A stretch of 64,000 nucleotides of DNA from Skeletonema tropicum (GCA_037178625.1 CM074133.1:2976001-3040000); one strand, 5' to 3'. Counted from the stretch's first letter, positions 10,540-22,009 are shown. A program made the numbers and translations. The notes: generated by a model from the letters alone, not told the origin.

Positions 10540-11880
10540 CAAGAACCTTGAGGTTGGCTTGTCTCTTGTGGCTTGATTTACATGTAAGTATGCAAGTTTG
10601 ATAAATCAAAGTAAGCGTAGATTTTGAATTTTGTGAAGTCAAAGATGTTGTGCGGAGAAGGAGAGAAGCAATGGTGTTATGATGCATGTGTCTCAGGAAG
10701 TCCTGCTATGCATATCGCAGCAGCTGCTAGAATCTGGTGACGTCAATCCACAATCAAAAAACAATAGAAGATTGTACGTTCATTGAGGGAGGAAGGTGTT
10801 TCATACTTTTCAAGTGAGAAAAGAGAATAATGTCGAACCTCAACAACAACACTGGTCTATTTCTTATAATGTTTCTCAGCTGCCTCCCTCTGCGGACTCT
10901 TGGTTAGCATCTACGGCGGCCTGGTGTGCACGGAGAGTAGCTTCAAGGTCCTCGTTGCTGATGAATCCCCTCTTGAACAAGTCCATCATTGCTTTCATTG
11001 AATCATCCTCTCCCTGTTTGGCAGCGATGACAAAGTGTTTCACTCCTCTCTCAATATTGCCATTTCTCATCTCACCGCATCCAAGATTGTATCTAGCAAT
11101 ATGGTGACCGCCAATGGCAGCCTCTTCTGTGTGGTACATTTCCTTCCTCTTGTCCTTCTCAGTACAATGTAACTTATCATGATACATATTTGAGAGTTTA
11201 TAATGCGCATCGGCATCTCCCAGCTGAGCAGCCTTTGTCCAATTTTCAAACGCCCCACTATAATCTCCTTTCTGGAACTGTCTCATCCCTTGCTGGTTCA
11301 ACGCAACTGGATCATTCATTTTTATTCGTTTCATCCTCAGCTTGTCACCTTCTTCATCTGTTTCGGGCACAGATTCTCGACAAAATGGGCATTTGCTCTC
11401 TATCTTCGCTTCGAACTCTCGCTCCTGATTGGCAATAAAGCAAGCCATCACAAATTACTTTACTGCAACATGACATCATGGTAGAATTCTTTCGACCGAG
11501 CGGCAGTGGGATCATACAGATCGGACAGTCCCCGAGATGGCTGCTTTCCGGTTGTTTGAATAGCAGCTCGTCACGTAATTCAGCCGCACGTTTTTTGCAC
11601 GCTCGTTTGTGTTTCGATCTGTGCTCTTTTTGACACGTAATGCTACAGTATCTAACGAGATGGCAAGCAGTACATTTCTTCAGTTTGACGTCCATCAGCT
11701 TCCACAATTCCGCAGGAGGCACAACATAATGCCATCTCGTCTGCTTCAGCATTATCTTCGCTCATCATCATGAAAAAATAATTTGAGAGTGCAGCGTTCA
11801 CGTCTGGTGTCTGGTGATCTGATCCTCGCAACGATAGTCGCCAGTCGCCGGCCCAACTGCAAGTACCTACTCTTTACTCT
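10540..11880. repeat. segmental duplication, copy 2
   Basis: Second copy of the unit at 7790-9200. It carries the broken MYND/Sel1 paralogue and the same 3' flank (GGTGTTATGATGCATGTGTC, TCAATCCACAATCAAAAAAC) and 5' flank (GCGTTCACGTCTGGTG, CCGGCCCAACTGCAAG). Confidence 0.75.
10857..11765 (-). pseudogene. MYND/RING-like/Sel1 paralogue, frameshifted
   Basis: Reading starts at 11765 (MSEDNAEADEMALCCASCG) and changes frame about 30 codons in, at GCTGATGGACGTC where the intact paralogue has GCTGATGACGTC (one extra G). The next frame carries the rest of the MYND finger (CTAC...RYCSITC) and the RING-like Cys (GDCPICMIPLPL). A second shift follows near 11440, then the Sel1 repeats (GDADAHYKLSNMYHD; GGHHIARYNLGC). 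A third shift close to the C terminus (GATGCTAACCAAGAGTCC) turns DATKSPQRE into DANQESAEGGS. The corrected frame would end at the same position as the intact copy (TAG at 10857-10859). Three single-base changes in one gene suggest decay after the segmental duplication. Confidence 0.8.
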
Positions 11881-11965
11881 ATCCCCGTGCCAGCTACACT
11901 TATGATGTAGATTGTAGAGTGAGAAGATGTGAGGCTGTGAGATGGACAACATATAATAGACTTCA

Positions 11966-12960
11966 ATGAAGGAACTGCAGAGAGCGGCGCCACGGTCGGC
12001 ACTTACTCGGCACCTACCAGGTCGGCACCCATGGTGGCCACGCACGTTTCAAAGTCGCCCACGTCAGAAGATCCAACAGCCAACCGCGCCACAATTGAGA
12101 CATCCATCCGTGATCCATCTCTCTCATTGGACACGTACCTCCAAATATTCGCCAAAATGGAGAAGGGATCTTCGGATACTTTCTTCTGCGTTCCCTCTCA
12201 AATTCGGCGTGAATTCTTGGCGCGGCGTCAACCAAGACGCTCTGAATGAAGCTCATTCCCACGCAGCGCTGCTTGATCGATGCAATCAGTAACGGCTCTC
12301 TAGAGAGTAGATCCAATGCTGCTGCATCTACTGCTCATTATTACTTTAGGATGCCTTTTTCTCTGACTAAAATGCTGGCCGATGCAGGCATCGTCGCCGC
12401 ACCGCCCTCCGCTCCCAATGGAGCACCGCTCGCCTCCACCAGCGCCGCCGGTCGTCCACCGCCCATTGCTGTTGCTGCTCCGCCTCCTCCTCAAGCGGCT
12501 ATCATGGTAGCAACCTCTTCTCGGCAATGATGCTAAAGAAGAGCAAAGCGGCGCCTCCTCTTGAAGGAGCCATCTAATAATATCAAATCTGCCTCTCATG
12601 CCGTCGACGTCGACGTCGACGCGTCATCCTCAGAAGATAGTGCCGCCGCCGATACCGGTACAGTTGACACCGTCATCACTGCTGTAGCTGCTGCTGCTGC
12701 TCCTGCTCCTGCTCCTCAGTCATTTCAAGATGACAACACTGCTATATTGATCTTCATCAGCCTCCCTCATCCACTTCAATGTACAACAACGCTCTCGGCG
12801 CAGCACTGCCAATTATCAACAAGATTATTCCTCTGAAGGAATTATTCCTGCAGCAGAAGAGGGTAGTAGTGGCGCAACACTACCACCAATGCAAATAATG
12901 ATGGTGCTAATGATAATACTCTGACGTCATCCAACCTCACTTCAGACGAACCAATTATCA
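11966..12960 (+). other. low-complexity region upstream of the CXXC gene
   Basis: Plus-strand frames here look partly coding but do not connect. One (12031-12249) reads PSLSLDTYLQIFAKMEKGSS. Another frame (12246-12836) is alanine/proline-rich with one internal TGA at 12528, and includes a GTCGAC hexamer run at 12601-12622 giving VDVDVDASSSED. Between 12836 and 12870 that frame has three more stops before the first DUF6824-like segment. This is probably the degraded or mis-sequenced N-terminal part of the gene that follows. No start could be fixed. Confidence 0.35.
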
Positions 12961-15870
12961 TCATCTCCATGAAAGATCCCAATTACAAGTCATTCCTGCA
13001 CTCCTACTTTCAAAAGAAGAAGTTGGGTAGTGATGACAACAACAACAATATCATGTCCAAGAAAGAAGAGGATCATCGAGAGAGGGACGAGAAGCAAGTG
13101 AAGGATGAAGTGATTGCATTGTTGAAGAAGGCGGGTGGTGGAACATTTTGGAATTATGTCAATTTTCGATATCCGGAGATGGGTGTTGTGGAGGTTAAGG
13201 AGAAGATTGCGAGGATTAGTGAGTTTATATATAGTTGTTGTGTAGCAGATGTACACTGAGTGTTGTGTGTGTGTTGACAACTTTACATACATTGTACACA
13301 TTATTCCATGGTCATTCTAACATTTGCGCTCTTTGATAATCTACCAACCAAAGAAATATCCAATGATATTTGGAGGATCAAGAGACTAGAATCTAAATCT
13401 CCTGAGACGGAAGAAGAGGAGACTATATCTCATGAGGCGGAAGAGGAGACCAAATCTCATTCGGTGGAAGAGGAGGCTACAACATCACATTATGTGGCGG
13501 AAGAGGAGGTCACTCCCATCATCAGTTCCATCTCTAAACGATTCAGCCACTCCCATCATTCTATCTCTACTGGATCCAACCTATAAGCAAGTTATGTTTG
13601 CTGCCTTTCAACAAGTTGGGTGCAAAACAATCATTTGCTAGAGATATCGATGAAGAGAATAGAGTGAAGGAAGAGACGTACAATTTGCTCAAGAGTACGG
13701 GAAGGAAGTTGATGAAGTACCGAAACTATCGAGATCGAAAGAAGGAGTTTGTTGAGATTGATGAAAAGGCTGCGTGGGAGAGTAAGTGAATCTATTTGTG
13801 TATGCTCTTCTCTCGTTAGGTGTATTGTTAGTCAGGCAATCTTACACTTCCACCTCTTTTATATCATAGAAATAAGCAGCGATATATCCAGGAGGCTCGA
13901 ATCTCAGGCTAAATGGAAGGGCGTGGATCCTGATAGTGAAGTTCAAGAGAAAGATGCAGCAATAGAGGAGGAAGAAGAGGAGGCTACCATCCTTGGTAGC
14001 GATGAGGATGAGGATGATGATGGTATTGACTATGAGGATGACTCAAAATCCTCCCTACCTGTCAAAACAAGTGGAAATGTTATCATTCTATCAATGAAGG
14101 ACGCGAACTATAAAATGATCATGTTCTCTTTCTTTCGGCAACTGAAAGTACATGCTTTGAAGGAACGAGATCGAGATGAAGAGAAGAGGGTGAGCAACGA
14201 GGCATTCGATTTCTTGAACGGTTTGGAAGGGAGAATGATGAAATATCGTAATCGTTTGAAGCCTGAGGAAGGTTTGGTTGATGTAGATGAGAAGACTGCG
14301 AGGGCAAGTAAGTTTTATTTCTCTTTGACTTCACACTTTGTCTTTTAGATGCATCTGTCGATACAAAATGTTAACCTCACACTGTATTTTTGTTTCAGCA
14401 ATTGGTAATACTGTTGCCAAAAGATTGACTTCACGCTCTCAATGGGCTGGCGAGGGCGCTTCCAATGCTCTCCAAGTAGGTGCGTCGAAGAGACGATCCG
14501 CGAAAAAGGAAGCTCCTGCGAAGAAGAAGATCAACCAAGGAGCAGCAGTCACGGGGGGCCGTCGTAGTAGTCGTTCTCACGGCGACGATCTTGTTAGCAT
14601 TCACAAGTCTGCCACTAAATATTCTCCTCAGACGAAGAGAAAGTCCCCCTATCCAGAAAGAAGCAAAGCTAGAGTTACATTCAAAGATGATTTGCAGTAC
14701 TCAGCGCAAAAGACACCGGTGGCAAAGTCAGCTATGACTTCTGCTTCAGCACGTCTTTCGAAGCTGCCCAGCCAAGTAAATGACGAAGTATTGGGTGCAG
14801 AATCGTCTCTAGCTGATGATGTAGATATTGCAAAGCCTCGCCTTAGTTCTAGGGACTACAAATGTAGTGTCTGTGGACAGCCAAAGAAGGGCCACGTCTG
14901 TGACGGTCCCTCCAATTCAGTGGTTCAAACTCCAGTGAGATCAGGATCCCAGTCTCAGGCTGCGCTGCCTGCGAGGCCTCCCAAATTTATTACACCGACT
15001 CCAGACTCGGCTCGTGGGCGTCGTCGCAGGCGAAATAGTTGCGGAGAGTGTGAGAATTGCCAGCGAGAGGACTGTGGTAAGTGCTCATCGTGCAAGGATA
15101 AAGTCAAGTTTGGAGGCCTTGGCAAGAAGAAACAAAAGTGCGAAGAGAAGCGATGCCTATCAAATGAACCTCTACACTCTCAAAGTAGGAATACAGACAA
15201 GTCCCAGTTGACGACTCCCTCTACTCGAACCAGCACAAAACGCAAATCAGCCGTCGCAGCCAATCTCGCAATCATGAATGTGATGGCTGATGAAGATTTA
15301 GAGAACAAGGTTCCATCGGAAGATTGGAGTATCGGCAACACTGAAGACCTTGCAGATTCTCAACTATTGGTGAAGAGGGCAAAGATTGCACCGGTCGAGG
15401 AAAAGTTGCCTTCTTTCGAAGAAATATCTGCTTCGGAGTTCACTGATCTGATTGACTTGCTTCAGTCCTCGCCACTTCCTCAGCGAAAAGTGGATACTGA
15501 AGTGGATTGGCAAGGGTTGTATCTGGCCGATCTAAGTCCGATTCCTGTTATGCCATCAACCAAATTTGTGAAGCTTGATACTACGAAGCCAATCATCTTG
15601 GGACCTAACTCTGCGTGGTCGCAGCAATTGATAATGACAGAGGAAGTTGCAACTCCTTCTTTCCGCATGCCCAAACCCAAGACATTCAAGTCGAATCTTC
15701 GTGAACTGGAACCTAAAACATCTGATTCGCAACAATTTGAGTCGATTATGAGCCCTCCAAACTTCAACAGTGATGAGTATACTTCCATCTTTTCCAAACC
15801 TGAAGATTCAAAGATGATTCCGTACTCTCCGATTAAATTACTTCCTCGGACCCGGAAATCATCTCTTTAA
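12870..15870 (+). CDS. DUF6824-like repeats with C-terminal CXXC zinc finger
   Basis: Exons end at 13218, 13781 and 14307 and resume at 13354, 13870 and 14399, each with GTRAGT donors and YAG or AAG acceptors in matching phase. Exons 1-3 each carry one copy of a module (IIxxSMKDxNYKxxxFxxF ... KYRN ... VDEKxAR) that resembles the diatom DUF6824 domain; acidic linkers ([19 protein letters not shown]) separate them. The last exon encodes 490 residues: basic stretches, a small Cys motif ([15 protein letters not shown]), then a classic CXXC finger at about 15010-15170 ([32 protein letters not shown]), and a Ser/Pro-rich tail. CXXC fingers bind unmethylated CpG in known families, so a chromatin or transcription role in the nucleus is likely. 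The middle module is out of frame at two points (about 13545 and 13615), so the protein may be broken or the sequence imperfect. The true start is unknown. Confidence 0.75.
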
Positions 15871-17048
15871 AGTGGTCCTCTACTTTTCGCTTTTGGACAA
15901 GAGGGGCTTCAAATCCTATCCCATCATTTATAGTAGCAACATGAATGGACGAACGTCTCGAATGGATGACGACTGGTACCCTTTGGAATGGTATCTATCG
16001 CATCGCCAATCATAGAGCTAACCTCCGGTGTTTCTTATGATCACCTTTTGAGGAAGTATCGCGTATGATGAAGAAGCTATCTACCATACGAACGGGATTG
16101 TATCCTTTCCTAGAAATTGGCTTCAACCATAGATAATAATATAATCTTTCTCTCTCATCAATTTCGTCAGCAAGCACTTATTCAGTATTCAGACTCATCA
16201 CTAGAGAAGTGAAACACATATTTTGCTCCTAAGTATCCTTGCTCCGTAAATTATTAGAGATATTATCATTCAAATGAGATCTGCTTCCTCCGTGGCGACA
16301 ATACTGTATAAAATTAGCAAGAGATTTGGACCAGCGTCGAACCGTAATCAGTAATCAGAAGCACTCTCTGAGGTCTCTACATTCTCCGAAAGCACCACTG
16401 TGGAGGTGATAGCCTGAGAGCAGGTTGAAATGCTCAGCATGTAATTCTATCTATGCAATGAATCAGTGGATAGAACAGAGTATGACTATAAATTATTTAT
16501 CGCAAAGCCCGGTAAACGGTAAGCGAGTCAACGTCTATCACGAATTATTCCTTACGCACTTCCTGTTCTGCTGCTGAATGTTACAAGACACTATTGCACC
16601 ATTTCTGAAGCTGAAGGGGTATCAATTAGGACTGGAGAGATTGAAATACAAGCTTTGCTGCATCCTGCATCGGCAATGAAGGCGAAGAAGATCAAAGAGA
16701 GTATTGAGCCGGTAATCGCTTTATCCAAGAGGAATGGTATCCTCGGCCAGCTGTAGCACACCAATTGAAAAGTGCGAATACTTCAAAGTCAAAGCTGAGG
16801 GAGATGAATATTGTGTACGAAGTATATATCGCATTTGAAAGCTCAAAGGCTTGCTAATGAGAATGGTGCTGGTGTGAGAAGGCTCGAGATGAGCTCGATG
16901 CATAGACGATGGTGGGAGTACGAAGCAAACTCTGAATCGCGTCAGATATCACATCTAGAGAAGTACTACAAGATTTCTTCAACATCTCTGAATCAATTCA
17001 CCTTTACACAGTATTATTATTTACCACATAATATTACATCAGCTCCTC
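15871..17048. other. no confident gene; coding-like remnants
   Basis: Mostly AT-rich sequence. Between 16590 and 16760 a plus frame without a start reads EAEGVSIRTGEIEIQALLHP and ends KRNGILGQL. A second frame at 16811-17000 reads RLANENGAGVRRLEMSSMHR and then WWEYEANSESRQISHLEKYY. They could be exons of a decayed gene, but no joining introns are clear. Confidence 0.3.
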
Positions 17049-17477
17049 TCATTGATCTGTATCAATTGAATTCAGAGACAAAGACCCCAAAATCGCATCC
17101 AGATCTTTCAAGTTCGGCAGCCCTGACAACTCTTCCATTAACTCCTCCATGAGCAAGTCGGTATGACATTCAAAGGAGATGCGGCTGCATCGTTCGACTC
17201 TGCTTGACTGGCAGTCGCGGAGATTCGACAAGTCAATATCTCTATTATGAACAGTAGCTTCGCGTACAGCGGGGATCGAAAAATAGAGAAATGGATCAGA
17301 TTTCTTGAGGGACTCTATATCTTCTACGTTGAGATCGGTAGTGTCGATGACTTTCTTCGGCTTTTCTTCTGGAAACGTTGATATTGTGCGTGAACAGGAA
17401 GTAGAGGTGGCAGCGGATCCATTGACAGTAACAGTACTACCATCACCAGTAACGTCTCTTCCGTTGCATCTGCACAT
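17049..17477 (-). CDS. small diatom-type protein with SFECHxDLL motif
   Basis: A single-exon frame of 142 residues starts at MCRCNGRDVTGDG. The N terminus is Ser/Thr-rich. The core reads DLNVEDIESLKKSDPFLYFS and IPAVREATVHNRDIDLSNLR, followed by RISFECHTDLLMEELMEEL. From memory, diatom genomes contain many small proteins with this order (KxxDPFxYFSIPxVRxA, then RxSFExHxDLL), of unknown role. A weakly similar RISFEVEAHPSLLIDEDI lies in the short frame at 57073. Start chosen as the only upstream ATG in frame; a promoter was not identified. Confidence 0.6.
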   Translation of the reverse strand: MCRCNGRDVTGDGSTVTVNGSAATSTSCSRTISTFPEEKPKKVIDTTDLNVEDIESLKKSDPFLYFSIPAVREATVHNRDIDLSNLRDCQSSRVERCSRISFECHTDLLMEELMEELSGLPNLKDLDAILGSLSLNSIDTDQ

Positions 17478-17812
17478 GATATTTCAATAAGCAATAGTGG
17501 TGCGACTCGTTATGTATTATGAGAAGGGCAGGCACGATCTGTAGCTCTCGAGCTTTTTATGAAGGAGTCTCTAGAGAGAGAAGTATTTCCAGCAGCGTTA
17601 TCTACTTATAGAATGAGGCAGGAAGCAAGCAGGTCGATCGATGCGTTGCCGTGCCGTGCCGGCCCTAGTGACTCATAAAAGCATCAGGCAGATCTTTCTT
17701 CAAAGACAGCTCTAGAGAGAGAGCGAGTCTTTTACGAGTGAAATGTGTAGATATTGTAAGAGATATTCACCATCGCTTCCAACAAACGGTTAGTTAACCC
17801 TACTTTTTTGTT

Positions 17813-18024
17813 TTGTCTACGAACAGTTTCGAGCCTCTTCTACGTTCTTCATCATTCTCAATACTTAACTCTAGTCACCCAACAGACGTGGCACGCCGTA
17901 AAAGTATCTCTAGTCTATATGGTTCTTCGCCTATAACCAAATCACGGCACCAATTGAGACAGCAAACTGTCTTGAAGTTGCTGTCTCATCAAGCAATAAA
18001 GACAGCAATGACAACTGACAACTA
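17813..18024 (+). pseudogene. exon interrupted by a foldback element
   Basis: After a plausible acceptor (CTACGAACAG at 17815-17824) an open frame reads FEPLLRSSSFSILNSSHP ... LRQQTVLKLLSHQAIKTAMT and reaches TTDNY. There the foldback element begins. On the far side of the element the duplicated target lets the same frame resume at 19289 and run LTKRCFRISSYAR to a TAA at 19340-19342. The donor side of the putative intron (GGTTAGT near 17787) and a preceding short exon (MCRYCKRYSPSLP) do not join in phase, so the gene model is incomplete. Family unknown. Confidence 0.5.
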
Positions 18025-19287
18025 TATCCCAACCATCTTGAAAACGGCACCTCGGTGCCGTTTTTGTGTTGGGCCCAGTACCCATAAGGCTTGAAAACGG
18101 CACCTCGGTGCCGTTTTTGAAATCTGATTTGTTAGCGGGCAAAGCTAGGCAGCTCCTACCGGCTTTTTTTCAAAAATCCTGTAGCCCTTGTATGCAATAA
18201 TAAGATCTATAGGCCACATTTTGGCTCATGCTTTAAATCTAACAAATATTTTAAAGCCTACTGCCTTTTTTGAAAACGGCACCGAGGTGCCGTTTTGCCT
18301 CTTAGGCCCCTCCTATTGAAAAAATACGTCCCGCCCTCCGTCCCGCTTAACGTTCATAACGGCAAAATAAACGGTCAAAGGCGGGTTGTTCGGCCATGGT
18401 TGGTCTGTCTGTACCCACCAACCAACCAACACTGGTGGGCAGATACGACCCGCCCCGCCTTCAATCACAGTATTCCTGGGAAAACTGTGAAGCACATCTC
18501 CACCAAAAAATTTTATGTAATGACCATGACATCTATCCTATCCGCAATGGCTATGAAATAAGCACTCATTTGCAATATGTTATCGATATCTCGTGAGATA
18601 AGGAGCAGCAAAGACATATCGGCGATGTCTATAGCAAGGCAGTTGCGGTAGAATGTCATCGTCCACGTCGTAATTATTGAAATAACGAGTCGCCAATCCA
18701 CTTCATTGAGATGTGCATGAAATAATAATGACACAACAATAAAATAACACATCAAAAAGTCTGTAGACGGCGATTCAAACTGCAATTATCAAAATGATGA
18801 TTGGTGCATTACATGCGGCGGAATATCATCGATAAGTGCGGTAGCCTCCGATGTGATATGATTTGATGTGCATGATTTTTTATGTGTATTATTTTATGTA
18901 TATAGTACTATCCTATCTAGTCTTATGATAATTATTAAAGCAACAACAAATACTACAGCAAGTACTACTGCAAGCAGTGAGCATAACATAGTACCTAATG
19001 ATCCACCTGCATAGGCAGCGGATGGACGCCATGGTGGGCTGGTTAAATCGACAGTCGAAGTCAATGATAATTCGTAGGGATGACCCAGCGGGCTCTTCGG
19101 ACGGACCTGGATTGAATAGGAGAGGGGGTAACAGAAACGACCCGCCTCATCAAATATGACCGTTACGCGGGACGTAAAAAGCGGGACGTACGGTTTCAAT
19201 AGGAGGGGCCTTTACGTAGAAACATACCAAAGCTCTACACAAAACGGCACCGAGGTGCCGTTTTCATAAAATGGTTGGGATATATAT
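18024..19287. mobile_element. foldback element, Mutator-like, non-autonomous
   Basis: The flanking string AACTGACAACT occurs at 18013-18023 and 19288-19298, an 11-bp target duplication. The ends are inverted copies: ATATCCCAACC at the left, GGTTGGGATAT at the right, followed inward by the palindrome AAAACGGCACC/GGTGCCGTTTT on both sides. Further inside, TAGGCCCCTCCTATTG at about 18304 is matched by CAATAGGAGGGGCC at 19198. The arms are thus about 300 bp and imperfect. The interior has only short frames, one of them ending in a hydrophobic run (LLAVVLAVVFVVALIIII), and no transposase. An 11-bp duplication with long inverted arms fits Mutator-like or foldback elements. Confidence 0.85.
18041..19264. 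repeat. four near-perfect palindromes inside the foldback element
   Basis: The 24-nt sequence AAAACGGCACC-TC/GA-GGTGCCGTTTT occurs at 18041-18064, 18094-18117, 18273-18296 and 19241-19264. The two-base loop is TC in the first two and GA in the last two, so the last two are simply the reverse complement of the first two. Each can form an 11-bp stem with a T-run behind it in one strand. Confidence 0.9.
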
Positions 19288-19347
19288 AACTGACAACTAC
19301 TTAACGAAGAGGTGTTTTCGGATCTCTTCCTATGCGAGATAACCCTA

Positions 19348-19400
19348 TTGTATTTGGTACAACTTCTAGGTTGTGTTGTATTTGGTACAACTTCTAGGTT
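19348..19400 (+). repeat. 25-bp tandem duplication
   Basis: TTGTATTTGGTACAACTTCT plus AGGTT occurs at 19348-19372 and 19376-19400, separated by GTG. Confidence 0.9.
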
Positions 19401-19455
19401 AGTTAGTTTCTGCAAGAAACAGACAAGTTAATCTTGAAATTCGAAATTCCTATTA

Positions 19456-19523
19456 CGGTTGGCTCGCGAAGGTCACCCCCCCCACTAATTTATTCCCCAG
19501 TAATTTTCCCCAGTGGGTGTCAC
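19456..19523 (+). repeat. dispersed repeat, copy 1 (second copy at 22459)
   Basis: CGGTTGGCTCGCGAAGGTCA, a C-run, then TTCCCCAGTAATTTTCCCCA and GTGGGTGTCACT match 22459-22530 closely. No coding content. Confidence 0.85.
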
Positions 19524-19532
19524 TTCTACTTA

Positions 19533-19661
19533 TCACCCTACATAGGGTCTTCTGTCATAAATGGGAGTCCTCTTCAGAGGGACTCTGCGTTCTCAGCATG
19601 CACGTGTGCTGAGTCCTCCCAAGTGACTCAGACAGGTGTCTGAAGATCCTATGTAGGGTGA
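19533..19661. mobile_element. 129-bp MITE-like inverted-repeat element
   Basis: Perfect 14-bp terminal inverted repeats TCACCCTACATAGG and CCTATGTAGGGTGA bound a 129-bp segment with a further internal inverted pair (AGTCCTC...GAGGGACT). No clear target duplication could be fixed, so the boundaries may extend. Confidence 0.5.
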
Positions 19662-19675
19662 CTACTTTTATTCTA

Positions 19676-19697
19676 CTAGCCGCGCAAGCGCGGCTAG
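19676..19697. repeat. 10-bp stem hairpin
   Basis: CTAGCCGCGC-AA-GCGCGGCTAG is a perfect inverted repeat. It follows the MITE-like element directly. Confidence 0.8.
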
Positions 19698-19719
19698 CGC
19701 TTCGCGTCAGTATGTAATA

Positions 19720-21960
19720 TTTAGTTACACATGTAACATGGTATTATAATTATTCTCTGCTGTACAGTAATATGAGAATTGCCTCATTCTAATTTACTTA
19801 TCTGCCTTTCGTTTGCGTGCAGCTCTTGTGGTTTGTCTGTTCATGTTCTCACATGCTTACCACTCGCTCCTGCCAAAGAAGAAGCTGCACCTCAAGAAGC
19901 CACTTCTCATGAATGCTTATGTTGCTTGTACCCACCGTCCAATCTATTCTTGCTCCTACCCTAAACTCGTTGCCGCTGCAAGAAAAGACGCTTCTACTGG
20001 GCACCTGCATCCACTACACTTCTAAAAGTACGATTGTGCACTGTGATAATAATAATTATTTGTGACACTCCCAAACTCAACCCCCTGAATGTGACACTTT
20101 TACCAAACTCAATCAATCCGCTTCGTGTTACATACACCTCAAAATGTGACACTGGGACTGGCTGTCACATGCCTCGCCAATAGACTTTTAGGAACTAATT
20201 CCTACGTATTACTTTGTGTAAATTGAGAAGAAACAACCTCGCCAAAATTGGCGGATATGCTAATTTTGGCCAGCAAATTTTGGCTACCTCACTAACTAAC
20301 GGACAAACGGACATGATATACACACACGCACGCACGCACGCACGCACACGCGCGTCAGGTTTAGTATATAGATTAAGGTCGAACACAAGTAATTCTTACT
20401 ACTATTCCTACGTACAAATCGCTGTTTTGGCCGTAGCTAGAGGGACGATTCCTATCGTAACCTCAAATTCGCTAATCGGTACCACTCAAATCCACCCTCC
20501 GAATATCATCTTTTACACCCTCACCATGATGTCCTCCACTCCTATGGCCACAGTTATGCACATCTGAAAAATACACCTATGATACTCAGCTTATCCAATC
20601 TTATACATCATAATCTAATTGGAAACGACAGCAATACTCAGTTGGTTGATCGAAAATGAAGAAATTAACGTCGCCATCGACGGCATAAAATCCACAACTT
20701 TTACCTCCCTTCACCCCTCCCACGGACGTTTACGTGGTGATACACAGCAAAGGAGAGGGTTTCCTCGCATTCAATTGATATATATTACTTGGGGGACGTC
20801 TTTTGCTACCTGAACTGTTCACAAACATCAACTTGTACATGATCAAGCACATTTCATCAGTGAGAGGCAATCTATTTTTCTACCCAGAGTGTATGCAATA
20901 ATCAACTTTGTAAACAACCAATGATAACAAATGAGTGGTTATCCTTGTACCATACGATCATATAACTACAACAGAAGACTTCAATGTGTTGGTGGTGCAT
21001 CATGGTAGAGTTTAATATCGGATATACTGTGTTATTACTTGTGGTATTTTATGTAAATTATTAAATAAGTAATACTTGATAAATATGCTGTTCCCCTCAA
21101 CAATCATTATTAATGTTGCTCCCATGAAGTATACTATCATAATAGTGATATATGAATGCTTCTTTAATCGATATCCACGCCGTCTTCATTAAATTGTCAG
21201 TTGATTGTTGTTTTCGACGGAAACGACAATTTGTGTATATTTTTGCACCGCGTAGGCAACGTTGTACAGCCTCTCCTTCCGCTCCAGAGTGCCAAGCCGT
21301 TGTCTATAATGATATTGGAGTCGAGGGAGCGGGTTGGTTGCCTTTGGAAATGGTTTATTGCCCCTCTTTACTGCGCAGTAGCGTTGAAATAAAAAATTAT
21401 TTGAAATTTGTTGACATCAAGTAACCGACGTTCCAGACGACGTAATCGGGCGAAGCAGCAGCTACCAAGACACTGATTCCTCCCTATGGATATATAGTAT
21501 CGATTGTTGCGTCGTGGTGGCATCGTGAATGGTGGTAATGATGATTACCTAAGGCAGTAGTCCACAGCATCAGTTGCATCAACCAATTTCCGTTACGTCG
21601 CGGGGCAAAAATTTTTTCTCCTACAGATCGTCCGTTCGTGCGCAACTTTTTTGCATGCGATCTACAAATTGGCTTTTCCGTCTAATATATCAAAAGGTGC
21701 GCATGGCACAGTGTCGATTTTGTACTACTAGGCAGTCCACAATGGCATCATGGTGGTTGTGCTGTGGTTGCGTCTTTGGCCGTTTATCGCGGTGAAAAAG
21801 TGTACATATGAGACAGTGCAGTCCGAAGTCGTTGGGCGAAGTGGTGCGTGACTTGAAACGGCCGTTTTTGAGTTCGCATGAGGATATACCAATTCCTATC
21901 GTAGATCTACCAGCCAAATTTGCCTAACAAACGGCCAACTTTTATTAGCGTTTTTTTACT
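19720..21960. other. no gene seen
   Basis: Only short, biased frames in both strands. It contains a CA/CGCA microsatellite at 20318-20352 and a small inverted pair around 20249-20280 (GCCAAAATT...AATTTTGGC). No splice-consistent coding was found. Confidence 0.5.
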
Positions 21961-22009
21961 TGTGTTCGACCATAAATTCTTCTTTCTCTACTGACACCGG
22001 CGTCTCTAG

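Noticed and set aside
12014..12316. 100-codon minus frame
   Set aside because: Trp/Arg-rich shadow; the plus strand is more gene-like.
18041..19264. GGCACC-GGTGCC hairpins resemble the last hairpin of a Cas9 tracrRNA
   Set aside because: The similarity is limited to a short GC palindrome; there are no CRISPR repeats, anti-repeats or cas genes, and the hairpins belong to a foldback element.
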